Shown: positions 48,525-58,043 of the stretch, piece by piece
Numbering within the stretch: the first letter of the stretch is position 1
Layout: the number at the start of each line of letters is the position of its first letter
DNA from: Candidatus Moanabacter tarae
Lineage (GTDB): Bacteria; Verrucomicrobiota; Verrucomicrobiia; Opitutales; UBA2987
Assembly: GCA_003226295.1 (NCBI GenBank)
Contig: CP029803.1
Span: 1,358,211-1,422,210 of the forward strand
Reading direction: 5' to 3'
DNA length: 64,000 nucleotides
Position numbers and translations under genes: made by a program
Notes under the pieces: model-generated
Told to the model about the DNA's origin: nothing
Seen by the model: only the letters and a program-made list of their open reading frames with translations
The model's database searches: none

Positions 48525-49373
48525 CTAGGTGGTGCGTCTCAAAGCCCTATTCCATGATTTTAAAACTTCTCGACGACAAACCTTCAAATCGTTGAAAACA
48601 TCGGGGAAACAACTTAATCCATAGCCATTCGGTGGCCCAAGTTCAGGAACCACCCACAGTGAGTTACCCGGTCGTGGTCCGGCCAACCAACAATCGAACA
48701 TAGCGTCAACGTAAGAAATCCAATCCTTAAACTCCGGGCTCAACCTACCCTTCCCATTGGTCACCGGAACCTGGCAATGGTGACCATTGAAGGGCCGCAT
48801 ATGAAACTGTCGAGAAAGTTGGATTAACTTTCTGCGTACAACCAACCGCTCCACATAGTTATCCGGATTCAGATGCTTAACTACTGCAAAGTGTGAATGA
48901 TCCCAACAAACTGGGAGATCTTTCCCTGTCTCCCTCTTGTAGCCATCGATGATCGCGAAGGACTTCTCTGGCGTTTCTGTGGCGGTATCCCGATGAATTT
49001 CGATATGAGAGTTAATCCCTAACTTCTCACTCTCCCGCATTACTGCGACTACAATACGCACAGCCCTTTCTGTCCGCGTATCATGATCCCCAGGCTGGAT
49101 ATTGATCATAGGCGATCCGGCTTCGGCAATGGATGTCAACTTCGGTCTAATCTCCTTGATCCCGCCTATGTCTTCATAGGCCAAAATTGGCATCTTATGT
49201 CTCATACTTGCAGCCAATACACCGGGTGTTGACAAACGTCCGCCGAACGCATTGAAACCAGCCACCTTCAGCTCACTTACCTTGCGATCTATAGACCACT
49301 CCCGTTTTACACTTGGGTACCCCGTGAGCGGCCAAGTCGGACCAGCGAGAATAATCTTGGGTTTTATTTTCAT
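48525..49373 (-). CDS. TIM-barrel xylose-isomerase-like protein
   Basis: The 282-residue protein shows the sugar phosphate isomerase/epimerase TIM-barrel pattern: NSHIEIHRDTATE (metal-ligand glutamate and histidine), LPVCWDHSHFAV with Asp and His, HMRPFNGHHCQ, and LWVVPELGP with a late glutamate. It starts at ATG after about 580 bases without a larger gene. It may be co-regulated with the accessory catabolic genes to the right, but it is on the opposite strand. Substrate unknown. Confidence 0.75.
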   Translation of the reverse strand: MKIKPKIILAGPTWPLTGYPSVKREWSIDRKVSELKVAGFNAFGGRLSTPGVLAASMRHKMPILAYEDIGGIKEIRPKLTSIAEAGSPMINIQPGDHDTRTERAVRIVVAVMRESEKLGINSHIEIHRDTATETPEKSFAIIDGYKRETGKDLPVCWDHSHFAVVKHLNPDNYVERLVVRRKLIQLSRQFHMRPFNGHHCQVPVTNGKGRLSPEFKDWISYVDAMFDCWLAGPRPGNSLWVVPELGPPNGYGLSCFPDVFNDLKVCRREVLKSWNRALRRTT

Positions 49374-49952
49374 AGTTGTATTCGGGCTAAAAGAATTTAT
49401 TGCACGCTCCTAATTCCCCTTAACCACAGTCAGGTTGAATTTTAGAATCTAACACAAGTCAAGCTATGGTCTCAAAAGAAAAAGTACCAAGAAACGATTA
49501 AAATACTTGCGTAGTCAATTATGGGATACTCGGTTATTCCAGTCCAAATCGTAATACAACCTGCAGAAGAATACGCAATAATTTCCCCAATCACACAAGA
49601 TTAACAAAACCCATTATCCAAACAGTTTATCAGGAGTCCGCTACAATCAATCTCTCTTAATTAGGGAAACCCATATGTCTAAGGATTTATTAAAAAGGCC
49701 GAAGAAGGATACAGTAGTACGGCAAAGACATTGCGATTTAATCCTAACGTCTCTTTTATTCGCGTGTGCCCTAAGTCACTTGGTATTTGGAAAAATCAAC
49801 CAGATAGAATATTTCCTAAAAAAACGCTGATTCAGCCCGTGAGGACATAAAGTTTTGATCTCATTCGGAAAGAACAGAGCTCCGATTTGCTTGCATTTAT
49901 TCCCATTTGTTTCTCCGGTACAATCAGTAATCATTCACTAATCCCCGTGAAT
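49374..49952. other. Long region between divergent genes with one small frame
   Basis: This 579-base stretch separates the minus-strand isomerase-like gene and the plus-strand acyl-activating enzyme. Only a 51-codon frame (49675-49830), listed separately, has a plausible start. No RNA gene or clear repeat was found; the promoters of both flanking genes must lie here. Confidence 0.4.
49675..49830 (+). CDS. Possible small membrane protein (51 residues)
   Basis: An ATG frame of 51 codons encodes a basic start (MSKDLLKRPKKD) and one hydrophobic segment (DLILTSLLFACALSHLVF), with a cysteine within LLFAC that could suit a lipoprotein or single-pass membrane peptide. An AGGGA sequence lies seven bases before the start. 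No family is recognised. It lies about 120 bases before the acyl-activating enzyme on the same strand. Confidence 0.3.
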   Translation: MSKDLLKRPKKDTVVRQRHCDLILTSLLFACALSHLVFGKINQIEYFLKKR

Positions 49953-51926
49953 ATGGGACACCCGACACCATCAGACGACAACAAATCACAATGGTTCGAC
50001 TTCATCAAAGAAGTCACAGCAAATCCCTCAATCCCTTTCGATCATCACTGGTCGAAATTTCAACAAATCTTCGAGAGGCAGGCCCCACCCGATGGACCTC
50101 CCCCCGTCTGGTATCCTCGAGAAGAGGAGTTCTCTTCAAGCAACCTTGCCCAGATAATGCTAGATCTCGGCATAGACAATTACTCAGACCTTCATACTTG
50201 GTCCATCAATAATCGTCCTGCCTTTTGGCAGTATGTCATTCAGCATCTCGGCATTGCCTTCGAAAAACCACCGGACCGTATACTTGATCTGACTAATGGA
50301 GTGAGTGACCCTCGCTGGCTTCCCGGTGCAAAAATGAATATTACAGACAGCTGTTTCCAAGTACCAGGAGACAAAACCGCAATCGTTTCTGGCAAGGAGG
50401 GATTATCAGATCTAACCGTTACCACCTACGGAGAGCTAGAATCTCTGGTCAATCGATTCGCCAATGGAATTAGAGACCATGGCTTAGCGAAAGGTGATGC
50501 TATCGGAATTTACATGCCCATGACGATGCCTTGTGTCGCCGCGTATTTGGGCACAGTCCGTTCCGGCTGCCAGGTCGTTTCTATTGCCGATAGCTTTTCC
50601 CCTGACGAAGTCCGGACTCGTATGGAAATCGCTGGAGCCAAAGTGATCTTAACAGTCGATCAATATTATAGGGCGGGTAGAAATATCCGGCTCTACGATA
50701 ATGTTAAAGAAGCTGGAATCAAACGAGCCATCGTAATCGAAGGGGATAACAAAGCAGAACTCAAAAAAGACGATATTACCTGGGAAGACTTTCTCTCAAA
50801 AGAGACCTCCTTCACATCCGTAACGGACGATCCCTACCAATATTCGAACATCTTATTCTCTTCCGGCACCACTGGAACACCCAAAGCGATACCATGGACC
50901 CATCTGACACCAATCAAATGTGCTATGGACGGCCATTTTCATGGAGATCTGAGCCCAAATGATATAGCCAGCTGGCCCTCTAATATCGGCTGGATGATGG
51001 GCCCCTGGCTTATTTATGCGTCACTCCTCAATCACGCCGCGATGGCACTCTACGAGGGGGCTCCTATTGGTCCTTCCTTCACATGTTTCGTTGAGAAAGC
51101 TAGGGTTTCTTTTCTCGGTGTCGTTCCCTCACTCGTTCGCACCTGGCGGACACAGCGGGCAATAGAGGGTGGTGACTGGACAGGAATTCGAATATTTGCT
51201 TCTACCGGTGAGCCGTCGAACCGCGAAGACTATCTATGGCTAATGAGCAAGACCGGATATCGCGCGCCAGTAATTGAGTACCTTGGCGGGACTGAGATAG
51301 GAGGTGGACATATAACGGGATCAGTAGTCCATCCAGCTTCTCCAGCTACTTTCACAACTCCCTCGCTTGGACTTGATTTTATCATCCTCGACGATAATGA
51401 CCAACCAGTTGGAGAGAATGAAATAGGAGAACTCTATCTTATCCCACCTTCCATTGGGCTATCGCAGAACCTGCTGAATAAGGATCACGAGGAGGAATAC
51501 TACACGGGTTGTCCAAACGGCCCAGACGGAGAAGTACTTAGACGGCATGGTGACACAATTGCCCGTCTCCCAAAAGGATTTTTTAGAGCCCAAGGCCGAT
51601 CTGATGACACCATGAATCTGAGTGGTATAAAAGTTAGCTCCCTTGAACTGGAACGGATTATCGATACTCACGATTCGGTTTATCAGAGCGCTGCTGTCGC
51701 AGTGCAACCCAGTGGAGAAGGAGCTGAGAAATTAGTAATATTTGCGGTCCTTATATTGATAAGAGATTGCAAGACCCTCCAAGGAGAACTGCAGACTCTG
51801 ATTGGGAAATTCCTCAACCCACTTTTTAGAATTCACGATCTAGTTATCATTGATAGTCTACCACGTACTGAATCCAACAAAATAACACGCCGCTCTCTTA
51901 GAGCCCAATATCTTTCATATAAATGA
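49953..51926 (+). CDS. Acyl-activating enzyme (AAE17/18-like acetyl-CoA synthetase family)
   Basis: From ATG 49953 the protein is 657 residues (a TTG frame would add 22). It has an acetyl-CoA-synthetase-type N-terminal region (HHWSKFQQIFERQAPPDG), the P-loop motif SSGTTGTPK (about 303-311), GGTEIGGGHITGSVV, and GRSDDTMNLSGIKVSSLELE with the hinge. A catalytic lysine lies in SNKITRRSL at the C terminus. The IGGGHITGS and GIKVSS-x-E-x-E signatures resemble plant acyl-activating enzymes 17/18. The natural acid is unknown. A thiolase follows after about 58 bases. Confidence 0.8.
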   Translation: MGHPTPSDDNKSQWFDFIKEVTANPSIPFDHHWSKFQQIFERQAPPDGPPPVWYPREEEFSSSNLAQIMLDLGIDNYSDLHTWSINNRPAFWQYVIQHLGIAFEKPPDRILDLTNGVSDPRWLPGAKMNITDSCFQVPGDKTAIVSGKEGLSDLTVTTYGELESLVNRFANGIRDHGLAKGDAIGIYMPMTMPCVAAYLGTVRSGCQVVSIADSFSPDEVRTRMEIAGAKVILTVDQYYRAGRNIRLYDNVKEAGIKRAIVIEGDNKAELKKDDITWEDFLSKETSFTSVTDDPYQYSNILFSSGTTGTPKAIPWTHLTPIKCAMDGHFHGDLSPNDIASWPSNIGWMMGPWLIYASLLNHAAMALYEGAPIGPSFTCFVEKARVSFLGVVPSLVRTWRTQRAIEGGDWTGIRIFASTGEPSNREDYLWLMSKTGYRAPVIEYLGGTEIGGGHITGSVVHPASPATFTTPSLGLDFIILDDNDQPVGENEIGELYLIPPSIGLSQNLLNKDHEEEYYTGCPNGPDGEVLRRHGDTIARLPKGFFRAQGRSDDTMNLSGIKVSSLELERIIDTHDSVYQSAAVAVQPSGEGAEKLVIFAVLILIRDCKTLQGELQTLIGKFLNPLFRIHDLVIIDSLPRTESNKITRRSLRAQYLSYK

Positions 51927-51984
51927 TCTCTTACCCCGCACTTCATTCCCTTCAAATACTTCTGAATTACAAAATCTATTGAGA

Positions 51985-53106
51985 ATGACTCAAAGACGTG
52001 TAGCCATTGTAGCAGGGGGCCGAACCCCTTTTGTTAAATCCGGAAAGACCTTCAAAAATCTCAGTCCGTTGGCGTTAGCAAAGCACACCGTCAATGGTTT
52101 GATGGACCGTCATCAAGTTATCCCAGATAAAATAGAAGCTATCTCCGTCGGAGTCGTTGTGCCGGAACCAGGAAAACCCAATCTTGCTCGCGAGATTGTT
52201 CTGGAAACAGGGCTGCCCGCCTCGATTGAAGCACAGACCGTCTCCTCGTACTGTATCTCCGGTCTGCGGTCGATTACAATCATCGCCGACGCTATTGCAT
52301 CGGGAAGAATCGATGCTGGCATTGCGGCAGGCGTAGAATCCCTCTCCCAAGCCGACATCAACTACTTTAAGGAACCGAGCTCCGGGCTACTGATGGGAGA
52401 ACACATGGAACTTACCATCAAAGATTGGGTAATACCCCGAGTAGACCAGGATAGACTCGCGCTCAACAGCCATCGCAATGCAATCGAGTCCAGGAAACGC
52501 CTTGCTGAGCAAATCTTTCCACTCCTTGGAGAAGACTCTGATTCAGGACCGAGGACAGACACCTCTTTGAAGGCTTTGACCGAGCTTCAACCTGCCTTTG
52601 GAGAAGCTGGAACTCTCACTGCAGGTAATTCATCTCCAGTCTCTGATGGTGCTGCTGCGGTACTTCTCATGAGCGAAGAACGGGCGTCTTTAGAACAAAG
52701 AGTACCTCTCGCCTTTATCCGTGGAATGGAATATAGTGCCCTCCATCCTAGAGAAGGGTTATTTATGGCCCCAGCCTTAGCCGTACCGCGTCTCTTAAAG
52801 CACACTGGTCTTAAGCTATCAGATATCGATTTAATTGAAATACATGAGGCCTTTGCAGCAGTCCCATTAGCTAATGCAAGAGCTTGGGAACAGGGCTGGA
52901 AGGAAGCACCTACCGGACGAGTAGATTGGAATAGGGTCAATGTGTGCGGCAGTTCCATAGCTATCGGTCATCCCTGGTCTGCAACTGGAGGGCGCATCGT
53001 TACGACCGTCGCTTACGAAATGACGAGACGGGACGTAAAATACGGACTTGTCAGTATCTGCGCCGCTGGCGCAATGGCCGGAGCGTTCCTACTAGAACGC
53101 AACTAA
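51985..53106 (+). CDS. Thiolase family acyl-CoA acetyltransferase
   Basis: From ATG 51985 the protein is 373 residues (TTG 51979 would add two). The acylated cysteine is Cys90 in SSYCISGLRSI. The HEAFAAVPLANARAW and SSIAIGHPWSATGGR motifs supply the conserved histidines, and SICAAGAMAGAFLLE the second cysteine. The HEAF and CAAG forms resemble FadI-type 3-ketoacyl-CoA thiolases, but the protein is 20-60 residues shorter in the loop domain (120-170). It would cleave or condense acyl-CoAs. It follows an acyl-activating enzyme. Confidence 0.83.
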   Translation: MTQRRVAIVAGGRTPFVKSGKTFKNLSPLALAKHTVNGLMDRHQVIPDKIEAISVGVVVPEPGKPNLAREIVLETGLPASIEAQTVSSYCISGLRSITIIADAIASGRIDAGIAAGVESLSQADINYFKEPSSGLLMGEHMELTIKDWVIPRVDQDRLALNSHRNAIESRKRLAEQIFPLLGEDSDSGPRTDTSLKALTELQPAFGEAGTLTAGNSSPVSDGAAAVLLMSEERASLEQRVPLAFIRGMEYSALHPREGLFMAPALAVPRLLKHTGLKLSDIDLIEIHEAFAAVPLANARAWEQGWKEAPTGRVDWNRVNVCGSSIAIGHPWSATGGRIVTTVAYEMTRRDVKYGLVSICAAGAMAGAFLLERN

Positions 53107-53570
53107 AATCCACCCCGATAAATTCAAATCTTATTTGGAGAACCTTCCTCAGAAAAACCATCTACCATTAGATGGGGAGGGTTATTCAATAGTCCTATAT
53201 ATTCTGGAAAATGAGGGAATCCAGCGATTCACCGAAACTTCTAAAGAGCTGATTTAGGACAATCTAAAGGCGAGTCGTCATATACGGGGGATCACTGTGA
53301 GATTTTCTGCAAACGCGACATTCTCTCCTCGTTACAGCTCAATAAACTGTCTCTAGACAGTGGATCAACCTCTCTCAGGGACTACCTCTCATCTTAAGCA
53401 TCTAAACAATTATGAAATCACGAATTCACCAGCAAATATGTTGAATGGTTTAACATGCTACTATAAGTTAGGCCTCGCATGTAGACTATCAGTCTAACTA
53501 GTTTATTCTTTCTTTAAAGCTTTCAAAAAAGTCCTTTTACTCCCGCTGAAGATAGATTGTATATTCTGTT
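53107..53570. other. Intergenic region after thiolase, with hairpin
   Basis: This 464-base gap has no trusted coding frame. An imperfect hairpin at 53141-53183 (inner stem CCATCT/AGATGG) lies 35-80 bases past the thiolase stop; no clear T-run follows. The region should carry the promoter of the Gfo/Idh gene. Confidence 0.4.
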
Positions 53571-54665
53571 ATGCCCTACAAAATGATCCAGGTGGGTACC
53601 GGGGGCCGGGGTAAAGCCTGGACCAGCCAGATCCTTCCCCCGAATATCGAGGACGGACTTATCGAGGTTGTCGCTGCGGTCGATATAAACCCTGAAATGC
53701 TGTGCAATGCCCAGGACGATCTCGGCTTGAGCACTGAGAAATGTTACACCGACATTCATCGTGCCTTCGACGAACACACTGCCGACTTTTGTACGATTGT
53801 AGTTCCACCCGATTTCCACGAGAATGTGGTAGATTTAGCATTAGAACATGGGATGCACATTCTATCTGAAAAACCAATTTCGGATACCATGTCTGGTTCC
53901 ATCCGCATCGCAAAAAAAGTTAAAGAGCAAGGGATTAAAATGGGAGTGACTATGAGTCACCGATTCGATCAGGACAAAACAACTCTCCGAGAAGAACTCC
54001 GGTCCGGGCTGCACGGCAGCCTTGATTACCTCGTTTGCCGCTTTACCTGTAACTGTAGAAAATACGGGGCCTGGGGAGCAAAGTTTCGCCATGAAATCAA
54101 AGACGTACTCATGATCGAGGGATCGGTCCATCACCTTGATATCCTCGCCGATATGGCGGGCTCCAAGTGCGATACAATTTATGCCCAAACCTGGAATCCT
54201 AAGTGGGGAGATTACGGAGGAGACTCTCAGGCTTTAGTGACGATGCAGATGGAAAACGGGACCCGCGCAATTTACGAAGGCGCCAAAACCAACGCAAAAG
54301 GGTTGAACGGGTGGGGCCAAGAATATATTAGAGCGGAGTGTGAAGAAGCAACGCTCATCATGAATTGCCGCCGAATCGAAAGATTTTCCTTCGACCCATC
54401 TAATACCCTAGCTAACAAGAAGGAAGGTGAAGGCCAAGAAATTCCCCTAATCGAACATCGCAAGTGGAAAGACACCTGGCTGGTGGAGAAATTTGTGCAT
54501 TGGCTTGACGGAGGGGAGCCGATGGAGACCAATGTCGAAGATAACCTGCAGTCAGTTGCTCTTATTTTCTCGGCCATCGAAAGCAGCCAGACCGGGAAGC
54601 CAGTTAAAGTCCAAGAGTTCCTTGCAAATGCGCTAGGAGAGATTGAAGATCGAGGCAATTCCTAG
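53571..54665 (+). CDS. Gfo/Idh/MocA family oxidoreductase
   Basis: The 364-residue protein begins with a Rossmann motif (MIQVGTGGRGKAW, about 4-16), followed by VVAAVDINPEM, and carries ILSEKPISDTMSG with the EKP motif near residue 102. The catalytic EGSVHHLDILADMAG segment (about 184-198) supplies the family's histidine. It would oxidise a sugar or cyclitol with NAD(P). It is the first of a plus-strand run with a PhyH dioxygenase and an SDR. Substrate unknown. Confidence 0.85.
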   Translation: MPYKMIQVGTGGRGKAWTSQILPPNIEDGLIEVVAAVDINPEMLCNAQDDLGLSTEKCYTDIHRAFDEHTADFCTIVVPPDFHENVVDLALEHGMHILSEKPISDTMSGSIRIAKKVKEQGIKMGVTMSHRFDQDKTTLREELRSGLHGSLDYLVCRFTCNCRKYGAWGAKFRHEIKDVLMIEGSVHHLDILADMAGSKCDTIYAQTWNPKWGDYGGDSQALVTMQMENGTRAIYEGAKTNAKGLNGWGQEYIRAECEEATLIMNCRRIERFSFDPSNTLANKKEGEGQEIPLIEHRKWKDTWLVEKFVHWLDGGEPMETNVEDNLQSVALIFSAIESSQTGKPVKVQEFLANALGEIEDRGNS

Positions 54666-54846
54666 AAATTCCTACACTCGACATCCATCCATCTCATCGC
54701 GATTCAATCGGAACTTGGCGGGATCTACTGTTTCAATGCTCTGTTAGTCAAACCTCGACCCTGGGTTTCGCAGATAAGATCTAGTTTACTTGTTTTTCCA
54801 TCCTGATTCCACTAAAATAAAGTTTTCTGAGTATATCTGTCATGTT

Positions 54847-55674
54847 ATGTCACAACACTTCAAATCCAACTGCACTCTAGAACCTGAAAAGATTGGGAAT
54901 TTAGTAGAAACCTTTAATCGCGATGGCTTCCTTTTCCTAGAAAATGTTCTCACTGCAGACCATGTCGCCCAATTAAAAACAGACCTTGATTGGTCTTTGG
55001 AAAACCTCAGCTCTATTGATGAAGACCCAGAAGGCAAAGTTAGCAGTCGGGAATCGACGTATAACACCTTGCTCTGTCAACGAATGTTTGAACACAGTCC
55101 TGCTAATTTGAATCTGTTCGACCTCGAGCCTATCGCCAGTTTAGCCGAAGCATTAGTGGCACCTACTTGTCACGTTATTCACAACAACTCGTTCATCACT
55201 CGACCGGGAGGCGGAATCACAAAATGGCACCAAGACGATCCGCCTCACATGATCGTAACACATGGGCACCCACCAACCAACATTCAACTGCCTGTCCTTG
55301 CGTTCACCTGCAACTACTACCTGACTGATGTCACTAAGGTCGAGCACGGTGGCACAGAAACAATTCCGGGTTCTCATCTCTTTGGATCCGACGTTAGAGA
55401 AATCAACGTCGACGCTGAATACTCAGATCAAGTCCGACACAATTTGGGGAAAGCAGGAAGTGTCATAATGTTCAACAACCAAGTATGGCACCGAGGCGGT
55501 CCCAATCACAGCAAACGTACGCGCTTTATAACCCAAGTCACTTACGGGCGCCGCCTGATCGGACACAAATACGCACCTTTTATGAATTACACCATGCCGG
55601 AACACGTCTACAAGAACGCAAATCCCAGACTTAAACGACTGCTTGGCTTCCTTCCCAGAGGAGCGTATGGGTAA
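54847..55674 (+). CDS. PhyH-family Fe(II)/2-oxoglutarate dioxygenase (1)
   Basis: From ATG 54847 the protein is 275 residues; a TTG frame at 54790 would add 19. The phytanoyl-CoA dioxygenase fold is shown by the FNRDGFLFLENVLTADHV start, by KWHQDDPPH with the iron ligands His128 and Asp130, and by WHRGGPNHSKRTR with the third iron ligand His215 and a nearby arginine for 2-oxoglutarate. ETIPGSHLFG is the usual PGSH turn. It would hydroxylate an unknown substrate using oxygen and 2-oxoglutarate. It lies between Gfo/Idh and SDR genes. Confidence 0.87.
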   Translation: MSQHFKSNCTLEPEKIGNLVETFNRDGFLFLENVLTADHVAQLKTDLDWSLENLSSIDEDPEGKVSSRESTYNTLLCQRMFEHSPANLNLFDLEPIASLAEALVAPTCHVIHNNSFITRPGGGITKWHQDDPPHMIVTHGHPPTNIQLPVLAFTCNYYLTDVTKVEHGGTETIPGSHLFGSDVREINVDAEYSDQVRHNLGKAGSVIMFNNQVWHRGGPNHSKRTRFITQVTYGRRLIGHKYAPFMNYTMPEHVYKNANPRLKRLLGFLPRGAYG

Positions 55675-55843
55675 TTTAGTTTCCCACGGTTCGGCAAGTG
55701 GAATTAGGCATGTATCGTCGAAACATACGAACCAAGATTTGACACATAATTTCAGTATTCAGGAAATCTCAAAGATTGGGAACCACGATCAGACGGACCG
55801 AAAACAAGTATGGCAGGTCCCATAGATTACCAGATCTATAAAC

Positions 55844-56653
55844 ATGAAACAACTATTGGACAAAGTCATAATTGTCACTGGCAGCACTACGGGTATTGGG
55901 AAAGCGATTGCTCGAAAATGTTTAGAAGAAGGAGCAAAAATCATTGTCTCTGGGCGAAATCGCAAGAGAGGAGAGGAGGTGGTGCATGAGTTAGGAGGAG
56001 CGGTCACGCTTCACATTGACGATCTTACCGACCCTTCTACTGGCAGTCGGCTTGTGCAAACAGCGCTGAAGGCCTACGGTAAGGTAGATGGGATTGTCAA
56101 TAATGCTGCCTGGGTTATCAGAAGTAATCTAGAAACAACCAATGTCGATCTCTTCGATCGGGTCATGTCCATCAACGTCCGAGCACCTCTCTTCTTAGTC
56201 AAAGCAGCGATGCCCGAGTTGATAAAGACTTCAGGCGCCATTATCAACATCGGGTCGGTCAACGGTTACACAGGAGCCGCCACACAACTCGACTACAGCA
56301 TTTCAAAGGCAGCACTTATGTGCCTCTCACGCAATCTCGCCAATGCCTACGCACACCAAAAGGTTCGCATCAACCACCTTAATGTCGGATGGGTTATCAC
56401 TCCCAATGAAAACAGGTTGAAAATCAAAGAGGGATTTCCAGAGGGTTGGTCCGAGGATCCGCAAATCACCGGAACTCCTACTGGCAAAATGACTCAGCCT
56501 GAGGAAATCGCCAATCATGCTATTTTCTGGCTCAGCAATGCCAGCCGCCCGATTACAGGAAGCGTTATGGAACTTGAGCAATATCCATTTATCGGCCGTA
56601 TTGTTCCGAGCGAACTAGAAAAGGCACTTAAGGAACCAGTCGAAGCCGGATAA
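55844..56653 (+). CDS. Short-chain dehydrogenase/reductase
   Basis: The 269-residue SDR has the coenzyme motif TGSTTGIGKAIA (12-23), NNAAWV, and the catalytic YSISKAA (Tyr-x3-Lys) preceded by a serine in INIGSVNGY. It uses NAD(P) to oxidise or reduce a hydroxyl or keto group. It follows the PhyH gene by about 170 bases and is the last of the plus-strand Gfo/Idh-PhyH-SDR run. A role in oxidising a sugar or an alcohol made by the dioxygenase is a reasonable inference. Confidence 0.87.
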   Translation: MKQLLDKVIIVTGSTTGIGKAIARKCLEEGAKIIVSGRNRKRGEEVVHELGGAVTLHIDDLTDPSTGSRLVQTALKAYGKVDGIVNNAAWVIRSNLETTNVDLFDRVMSINVRAPLFLVKAAMPELIKTSGAIINIGSVNGYTGAATQLDYSISKAALMCLSRNLANAYAHQKVRINHLNVGWVITPNENRLKIKEGFPEGWSEDPQITGTPTGKMTQPEEIANHAIFWLSNASRPITGSVMELEQYPFIGRIVPSELEKALKEPVEAG

Positions 56654-56895
56654 GATTCAGATTAAATCAACTTAGCAGTATATCCCTGCAACAGGTAGAA
56701 GTAAGCTGATTTTTTCATTGGCTCTACATTTATCGGATCAACCCTTACAATCGGAACCTGTTTAGGTCAAAGCCAACCAGGAAGCATTTCCATCTTCCGG
56801 TACCTTATTACTCGAATCTATTATTCGTTGGTTAAATCTCGCACAGCTTCAAGGACAAAAGTACCGCCTATTTATATACATATTTAACCAAATTT

Positions 56896-57981
56896 TCAGC
56901 GAACGATCCTCCCGGAACCTGAACCCTTCATGAGTGCTTCAACTTCTTCTTTCTGGGAAAAATTGAAATCCCCCTGGATGGAGTGCTTGAGACAAGATGC
57001 AGCTGTCGCAAAATTAAGTGCTATTTGGGGCTCTGAATATTCCGACGAATTTAGGCAGAAGATCAGGCCGCCGGCAAAAGAATCTCCACCACCTACCCGA
57101 TCTACTATGTCTCTTATCTGGTAAGGTTGGTAGGCTCCATTATTAAGAGGTGCAAAGAGAGCTTCGTCCTCCATCCCAATGTAAAGCATTGCTCCCCAGT
57201 TGTTGTGCGAAGCAGAAACACTCTCTCTTAGTGTAATTGCCACTTTCTGAACGTTAGGAAACTCACTCACAAGCTTTCGTGCCACATCGGGATAACGATC
57301 TATTCCGAGCGATCCAGCTTCCACATTAGTCGCTTCAGCACGGATACCTAGAACATCTGAACAGTCTTCTTCATTGGCCAGAACAAGATCCACAAACGGC
57401 AGAATTTTTCGCATGACCACCTCCGCTAGGTCGCGAGGTTCCATGGAAGGGTCCCATCGCCAGAGCTTCTTACGATAATTGATATCGCAGGAAACTTCGA
57501 GTCCCGCTGCTTTCGCTCTTCTTACCGCTTCGAAAGTTGAATCCGCTGCCAGCTTGGAAATGGCAGGGGTGATCCCGGTAACGTGTAACCAGCTTGAATC
57601 CTCGAAGATTGGGTCCCATTCGAACTGGGCAGGAGGAGTGAGTGCAATCGATGAGTCATTCCGATCATAGAGCACTGTACCGGGACGTTGGTTAGCTCCA
57701 GTTTCGACAAAATAGAGACCTAGTCTCCCATAGTCAGTCATCAAAATGCCACTCGTATCGATCCCAACGGATCTCAAAAAGTCCCTGCAAGCTTGGCCTA
57801 GTAGGTTATTCGGAATTGCGGTAACAAACCCGGCCTTTGTACCAAGCATACAAATAGATGCGGCGACATTGGCTTCCCCACCGGCATAGGTCACACTAAA
57901 GGATCTCGACTGTCTGATTCTCGAAAAGCCTGGGGTAGCCAGTCGCCCCATAATTTCACCGAATGTTATTATCTTCTTCAC
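56896..57981 (-). CDS. kdgK: PfkB-family kinase, 2-keto-3-deoxygluconate kinase-like
   Basis: The ribokinase-fold enzyme (361 residues from GTG 57981) has the N-terminal glycine motif SVTYAGGEANVAASICMLG, the substrate-binding RPGTVLYDRNDSSIAL typical of KDG kinases, and the catalytic VDRVGGGDSFAGGLIF with its aspartate base. It would phosphorylate 2-keto-3-deoxygluconate or a related keto-deoxy sugar acid. A longer frame from TTG 58047 overlaps the GNAT gene by four bases; the GTG site fits the family N terminus (KKIITFGEIM). It may share a transcript with the GNAT gene. Confidence 0.82.
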   Translation of the reverse strand: MKKIITFGEIMGRLATPGFSRIRQSRSFSVTYAGGEANVAASICMLGTKAGFVTAIPNNLLGQACRDFLRSVGIDTSGILMTDYGRLGLYFVETGANQRPGTVLYDRNDSSIALTPPAQFEWDPIFEDSSWLHVTGITPAISKLAADSTFEAVRRAKAAGLEVSCDINYRKKLWRWDPSMEPRDLAEVVMRKILPFVDLVLANEEDCSDVLGIRAEATNVEAGSLGIDRYPDVARKLVSEFPNVQKVAITLRESVSASHNNWGAMLYIGMEDEALFAPLNNGAYQPYQIRDIVDRVGGGDSFAGGLIFCLNSSEYSEPQIALNFATAASCLKHSIQGDFNFSQKEEVEALMKGSGSGRIVR

Positions 57982-58043
57982 TGCAAGGAATCCAAAACAG
58001 CCATCATCTTTAATCAAAACCAAGCCGAACCAACAGATCAACC

